Assembly: GCA_003222235.1 (NCBI GenBank)
Contig: QHVD01000252.1
Location: 1-10,143 of the forward strand
Direction of reading: 5' to 3'
DNA from: Gemmatimonadota bacterium
GTDB lineage: Bacteria > Gemmatimonadota > Gemmatimonadetes > Gemmatimonadales > GWC2-71-9
Length of the DNA stretch: 10,143 bases
The notes below the pieces were generated by a model. It saw nothing but the letters and a program-made list of their open reading frames with translations, made no database searches and was not told the DNA's origin. Below are positions 6,551 through 10,143 of the stretch, one piece after another. Every line of letters starts with the position of its first letter. The stretch's first letter is position 1. The position numbers and the translations under genes are program-made.

Positions 6551-7117
6551 GTGGTAGGTTTTCGCAAGGTGAAAGTGTGGCAGAAGGCTCACGCACTGAC
6601 GCTGGGGCTGTATAAAGCCACCCGCTCTTTCCCGAAAGAAGAGCTCTTCGGACTCACGTCGCAAATCAGGCGCTCGGCATGCTCGATCGGCGCCAACATT
6701 GCGGAAGGGTGCGGAAGGCGGAGCAAACCCGACTTCGCCCGGTTTCTTCAGATTGCGATCGGATCCGCAAGCGAGCTCGAGTTCTTCAAGACCCGCGCCG
6801 TCGCGGCGGCAGCCATCGACGGCGGCAAGGTCGAAGTGAATGGTGCGCGCGCGAAGCGGGCGAAGCAACTGCGGGTGGGCGATCGGCTGCGCGTCCGCAA
6901 GGACCCTTTCCAGTACGAGCTGACGGTGCGCGGCCTCGCGGAGCATCGTGGCCCCCCCGGCGTCGCGGCCGGCCTGTACGAGGAGGATCCGGAGGCGAAA
7001 CGGCAGCGCGAGCGGCTTGCCGAGCAGCTGAAGCTCGCACCCTCGCTGCGCTACGAGGGCAAGGGCCGGCCGACCAAGAAACAGCGGCGCGAGATCGGAA
7101 AGCTCAGGGGTGAATAG
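6551..7117 (+). CDS. Chimera: S23/IVS four-helix-bundle N-terminus fused to Hsp15 (S4 RNA-binding) C-terminus
   Basis: Residues 1-79 match S23 (23S rRNA intervening-sequence) four-helix-bundle proteins: VGFRKVKVWQKAHALTLGLY, FPKEELFGLTSQIRRSA, NIAEGCGRRSKPDFARFLQ and the start of helix three (IGSASELEF). Such proteins are normally about 115-125 residues, so the last third is missing. Residues 78-188 match Hsp15 (HslR), a ribosome-associated S4-domain protein of stalled 50S recycling: FFKTRAVAAAAIDGGKVEVN, RVGDRLRVR, GLAEHRGPP, LYEEDPEAKRQRERLAEQ and KGRPTKKQRREIGKLRG. Hsp15 normally starts with about 11 residues like RLDKWLWAARF; those are absent, so the first helix of the S4 domain is replaced by the S23 helix. 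The junction is TTCTTC at 6782-6787. GTG 6551 is chosen over the upstream TTG 6521 because GGAGGG is 5 nt before it and the family begins MVGFRK. Function is uncertain; it could be a real fusion, a decayed gene or an assembly join. Confidence 0.82.
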   Translation: MVGFRKVKVWQKAHALTLGLYKATRSFPKEELFGLTSQIRRSACSIGANIAEGCGRRSKPDFARFLQIAIGSASELEFFKTRAVAAAAIDGGKVEVNGARAKRAKQLRVGDRLRVRKDPFQYELTVRGLAEHRGPPGVAAGLYEEDPEAKRQRERLAEQLKLAPSLRYEGKGRPTKKQRREIGKLRGE

Positions 7118-7820
7118 ACGTCTGACGTCTCGCATTGAGTGCGTCGAGGATCATGATCTTCTGCCAGATCTTGCGCGACAGGCCGGTGGTGAGGTTCTCG
7201 ATGTCGTTCACGGCGTCGAGCGCCACCGGATCCTGGAAGTCTTGCACGTACAGCGACGCCACCTTGCCGGTGAGCGAGAGCAGCTCGGTGCAATAGTCGA
7301 GGTAGCGCGACAGCTCGAACGGCGTCATGGTGCGCCGTGGGGAGGAGCCGGTCGCGCCGCTCCCGGCCAAGAACTGGTCCGGGTCCTTCGTGAGCTGATG
7401 CATGTCCACGATGTGCGCGATGCTGCGCAGCTCGTGGAGCGCGGAGAGGGCCCGGTGTCGCTTGATCCGCGTCTCCGCGTTCGCCAGGAACAACACGGCA
7501 ACGCCCAGAAACACGACGTTTTGGATCGCCTGGGAGGATTGGAGAAATCCGGCGACATCCGGCCATCGCATCGCCAGGTTCAGGTGCAGCAGCGCCTGCA
7601 CGCCGATGTAGACGATGACGGCGATCAACGCCCACGTGCCGACGCGCAGCGCCAGGTTCGGGCGGGCCAGGTACGCGGCGCGCGCCAGGGATTCATTGGC
7701 TACGGCGAGGAGCTCACCCGAGACGCGCCCGAGCCCCGACCCCGGGAATCGCTCCTCGATGCGCTGCTCGAGGCGCTGCAGCGTCTCGATGATGCGGGTT
7801 CCCTCGAGGCGACGATACAT
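7104..7820 (-). CDS. Conserved two-TM membrane protein of unknown function
   Basis: The 238-residue protein has a charged N-terminal helix (LQRLEQRIEERF), two membrane segments (about 59-79, WALIAVIVYIGVQALL; and 100-114, NVVFLGVAVLFLA), then a soluble helical C-terminal half. The strings HELRSIAHIVDMHQLTKDP, FELSRYLDYCTELLSLTGKVASLY and DIENLTTGLSRKIWQKIMIL are recalled as well conserved across several bacterial phyla, but I know no assigned function or name. The ATG is the only possible start, since an in-frame TAG immediately precedes it; no clear ribosome-binding site is seen. It lies 29 nt after the disrupted yfcC gene and may be in the same transcript. The last residues (RRQTSIHP) are encoded by the heptamer repeat and run over the 3' end of the convergent chimera, giving a 14-bp overlap; the conserved region ends before that tail. 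Confidence 0.82.
   Translation of the reverse strand: MYRRLEGTRIIETLQRLEQRIEERFPGSGLGRVSGELLAVANESLARAAYLARPNLALRVGTWALIAVIVYIGVQALLHLNLAMRWPDVAGFLQSSQAIQNVVFLGVAVLFLANAETRIKRHRALSALHELRSIAHIVDMHQLTKDPDQFLAGSGATGSSPRRTMTPFELSRYLDYCTELLSLTGKVASLYVQDFQDPVALDAVNDIENLTTGLSRKIWQKIMILDALNARRQTSIHP
7116..7130 (-). repeat. Right heptamer repeat, inverted copy, with hairpin potential
   Basis: AGACGTCTGACGTCT holds two heptamers of ACGTCTG type, the reverse complement of CAGACGT. Positions 7117-7130 match 6440-6453 in inverted orientation over 14 nt without mismatch. The sequence also folds as AGACGT, loop CTG, ACGTCT. The TAG stop of the chimera (7115-7117) takes its AG from the repeat, and on the minus strand the repeat encodes RRQTS of the neighbouring membrane protein. 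There is no T-run, so it is a weak terminator at best, though nothing else terminates the two convergent genes. Confidence 0.82.
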
Positions 7821-7849
7821 CTACGGGCCGTGTCGCTGCGGGGGCGCGC

Positions 7850-9186
7850 TCATTTCAACCCGCCTGCGATGCCGATTCCGATCGCGAGGGCGCCGAGGCC
7901 GAGCAGGACCAGGTACAGCGGCAGCGCGAACCTGAACCAGTCCTCGTAGCGCACGCCTGCCGCGGCGAGAATCGCCATGAGCGCGCCGTTGGTGGGCGTC
8001 AGCAGCTCGCTCAAGCCGCCGCCGTACTGGTAGGCGAGCACCGTGACCTGCCGCGACAGGCCGAGCAGGTCGGAGAGGGGCACCAGGATCGGGAGCGTCA
8101 GGACGGCGTGGCCGCTGGGGCTCGGCACCGGGACGTGGACCGCGGCGTGCACGCCCATCATCCCCAGGGCCGACAGGGCGAGCGGCAGTGCGGCGATCGG
8201 CGCGAACAGGCTGCGCACGATCGTGTCGACGATCCGGCCCTGCTCGAGGGCGACGTAGATCGCGCGGGCGAATCCGATCAGGAGCGCCGCGTAGGCCATG
8301 GACTGGAATCCCGCGACAAACCCCTCCGCCGTTCCGGCGGCGCGCAGCCCTCCGATGAGTCCCACCACGACGCCCATCGCGAAGAACAGCGCTGCCATCT
8401 GGTCGAACCCCCAGCCGAAGCGCAGCACGCCGACCACGAGCAGGACGAACGTCGCGAGCACCACGGCCAGGGCGACGCCTTGGCGGATCCCCAGTCCGTG
8501 GCCCGGGTCCGCGCCGCCGGGCGCATCCCCCGGCGGAGCGGCGCGGGTCCGGGTCGCGTGGCGCACGGTACCCCAAATCCACACGGCGAGCGCGGGCACC
8601 AGGAAGCCGATGCGAAACACCGACCCTGAAAGAAGCGGGAGGTGGGCGAGGTGCTGGGCGATCCCGACCTGGAACGGGTTGATCGGGCTGAACGACGCGC
8701 CCACGGCGGCCGCGCCGAGGCTCGCCGCGACCGCGGTGACCCGGTCGAAGCCGAGCCGCCGCACGAGCAGCAGCATGACGGGGACGAGCGCAATGATCTC
8801 CTCTTTCATGTTGTCGAGCACGCCGCCCAGTGCGAACGCGAGGCACGCCGCCGGGATGACGAGCGCGTCACGACCCTTGAGCCGCCGCACCAGCCAGTCC
8901 ACCGCGCCCCGCAGGGCGCCCGTGCGGTCTACCACCGTGAACGCGCCGCCGATCAGGAACACGAAGAAGATCACCGATGCAGCGTCCCCAGGGCCTGGAG
9001 CGGGCCCACGGGATGCGGCTCCACCGCGTGATAGGTCCCGGCGACCGCGACCCTGCGGCCGGTGGCCGGGTCGTCGCGGCGCTCGTACTGTCCGGCGGGG
9101 AGGACCCAGGTCGCTGCGGCCGCGAGGATGAGCCCGCCGACGAGGAGCGTGAGGGGGTGCGGAAAGCGCACGTCGCGCACTCTCAC
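7850..9186 (-). pseudogene. yfcC: YfcC-family transporter, disrupted by a frame break
   Basis: The gene is split over two frames. The N-terminal piece (9186 to a TGA at 8971, 71 residues) begins with a GTG and reads RFPHPLTLLVGGLILAA, TWVLPAGQYERRDDP and VEPHPVGPLQAL, typical of the start of YfcC (COG1288) carriers. It then runs into GTLHR-stop. The other frame continues with GDAASVIFFVFLIGGAFTVV and the rest of the carrier: FALGGVLDNMKEEIIALVP, VGASFSPINPFQVGIAQ, VPVPSPSGHAVLTLPILVP and YQYGGGLSELLTPTNGALM, with about nine membrane segments, ending in TGA at 7850. The family transports small organic anions or basic amino acids; the substrate here is unknown. One extra base near the GGGG at 8987-8990 would restore the frame, but the family usually has several more residues at this point, so a small deletion is also possible. 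Alternative GTG starts exist at 9180 and 9171; none has a good ribosome-binding site. Downstream of the APC permease by 53 nt. Confidence 0.85.
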
Positions 9187-9239
9187 GGGAGGCGAGGCGG
9201 AGCCGCAGCCGCGGTCGAGTGCCCGCGTGCCCCGCGTTG

Positions 9240-10143
9240 CTACCAGTAATACACGGGCAGGCCGAGCAGCAGGATGCCGAGCCCGAGCAGCGAGCGGCCG
9301 GGTCTCGCGGCGATCGTGTTCACCACGATGGCGGCGGCGGACGCGACGAACGCAAGCGGTGTCCAGGGGTACCCGGGCACGCGGAACGGTCGGTGCGCCT
9401 CGGGCCGCCGCCGGCGCAGCGCGAAGACGCTCGAGGCCGCGAGCATGTAGAAGATCCACGCGGCGAAGATCACGTAAGTGAAGAGCTGCTCGAAGCTCCC
9501 GGTCGCCGCGAGCAGGATCGTCCAGCCCGAGCTCACGATCACCGAAAACGCGGGCGTTCCGAAGCGCGGGTGCACTTCCGCGAGCTTGCGGAAGAACACG
9601 CCGTCGCGCGCCATCGCGTAGTACACGCGCGAGTTCGTGAGCGTGAGGCCGTTCGCCGCGCTGAACATCGAGATCAGCACCGCCACCGCGATCAGCTTGC
9701 CGGCCTCGGACCCGAGCAGCGCGCGCACGGCTTCGGCCGCCACGCGGTCCGTCCGCGCCACGGCCGCGGGGCCGAGGGCGGCGAGGTAGGCGACGTTGGC
9801 GAGCAGGTAGATCGCGATGAGCAAGGCGGTGCCGATGGCGATGCCGCGCGGGAAGACGCGCTGGGGATCGAGCGTCTCGCCCGCCGAGCACGCCACGTTC
9901 GCCCACCCCTCGTAGGCCCACAGCACGCCGATCATCGCCACGCCCATGCCGGAGAGGATGGGCACGCCGGCCGGCGCGGCGAACGTGACGGCCCGGGCGC
10001 CGGCGAGACCGCCGCCCCGGGCGAGGAGCAGGCCGCTCATCACGAGAATCGCCCCGACCTTGATCCCCGTGCTCCAGTTCTGAACGTTGGCGCTGTGGCG
10101 CGTGCCACGCACATTGACCGCCGCCACAACCGCGATCATCAGC
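9240..10143 (-). CDS. APC-family amino-acid permease (N-terminus beyond window)
   Basis: About 300 residues of a membrane carrier are visible and the frame is open to the right edge, so the first 130-160 residues, about four helices, are missing. Family features: NVRGTRHSANVQNWSTGIKV (the conserved stretch before TM6), ILWAYEGW-like VLWAYEGWANVACSAGE, GETLDPQRVFPRGIAIGTALL, NGLTLTNSRVYYAMARDGVFF and FGTPAFSVIVSS, followed by RRPEAHRPFRVPGYPWTP and two last helices. This pattern fits the LAT/SteT-like branch of COG0531 permeases, which import or exchange neutral amino acids. The exact substrate cannot be inferred. The stop is TAG at 9240-9242. It is the most upstream visible gene of a minus-strand set with the disrupted YfcC carrier and the two-TM protein. 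Confidence 0.9.
   Translation of the reverse strand, partial: LMIAVVAAVNVRGTRHSANVQNWSTGIKVGAILVMSGLLLARGGGLAGARAVTFAAPAGVPILSGMGVAMIGVLWAYEGWANVACSAGETLDPQRVFPRGIAIGTALLIAIYLLANVAYLAALGPAAVARTDRVAAEAVRALLGSEAGKLIAVAVLISMFSAANGLTLTNSRVYYAMARDGVFFRKLAEVHPRFGTPAFSVIVSSGWTILLAATGSFEQLFTYVIFAAWIFYMLAASSVFALRRRRPEAHRPFRVPGYPWTPLAFVASAAAIVVNTIAARPGRSLLGLGILLLGLPVYYW

Noticed and set aside
6551..7117. Intervening sequence of a 23S rRNA gene, or a diversity-generating retroelement
   Set aside because: The S23-like domain suggests both, but there is no rRNA sequence around it, and no reverse transcriptase or template/variable repeat pair in the window.
6452..7135. Minus-strand open frame of 227 codons opposite the chimera
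   Set aside because: It lies opposite the S23-Hsp15 frame, which has clear family matches on the plus strand; the antisense translation has no recognisable motif.
8971..9010. Programmed ribosomal frameshift in the YfcC gene
   Set aside because: No heptameric slippery site or downstream pseudoknot is evident, and transporters of this family are not known to use one; mutation or sequence error is simpler.
9187..9921. Minus-strand frame continuing upstream of the yfcC N-terminus over the APC permease
   Set aside because: Only the last 71 residues look like protein of a known family; the upstream part is Arg-rich and lies in another frame of the APC permease on the same strand.

Overview
The window is GC-rich, densely coded bacterial DNA with no rRNA, tRNA, CRISPR array or phage genes that I could recognise. 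Gene content (kelch/PKD secreted protein, acyl-CoA dehydrogenase, PQQ-type dehydrogenase, stomatin/NfeD pair, YfcC-type and APC-type transporters, a free-standing S23-type four-helix-bundle gene) and GTG starts fit a soil or sediment bacterium of the Gemmatimonadota/Acidobacteriota kind. That placement is an inference from overall style, not from a marker gene.

Layout. (1) 3-1448, plus strand: the 3' part of a secreted kelch-PKD protein, ended by a strong hairpin terminator at 1477-1508. (2) 6392 down to 1558, minus strand: nfeD, a qmcA-like SPFH gene, a PQQ-dependent sugar dehydrogenase homologue, a DUF3052 gene, an acyl-CoA dehydrogenase and a small secreted RG-rich protein. nfeD/SPFH are 3 nt apart and SPFH/dehydrogenase overlap by ATGA, so the first three are translationally linked. 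DUF3052 and the acyl-CoA dehydrogenase form a second tight pair. (3) 6393-6550: divergent intergenic region with a CAGACGT heptamer repeat. (4) 6551-7117, plus strand: a chimeric gene joining the front of an S23/IVS four-helix-bundle protein to almost all of an Hsp15 (S4-type RNA-binding) protein. (5) right edge down to 7104, minus strand: an APC amino-acid permease (cut by the window edge), a frame-disrupted YfcC-family transporter, and a conserved two-TM membrane protein of unknown function.

Two themes stand out. First, two coding sequences carry internal rearrangements: the S23-Hsp15 fusion (junction 6782-6787) and the yfcC frame break (about 8983-8990). Second, short tandem repeats of several unit lengths (10, 9, 8 and 7 nt) sit at gene ends or inside genes and supply coding sequence. 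A decamer array gives two unrelated genes the same Arg-Gly-Arg-stop ending. A heptamer repeat gives the chimera its stop codon and its convergent neighbour a C-terminal tail. Inverted copies of that heptamer bracket the chimera, which makes this 691-bp segment the best candidate here for an undescribed mobile or gene-capturing unit.
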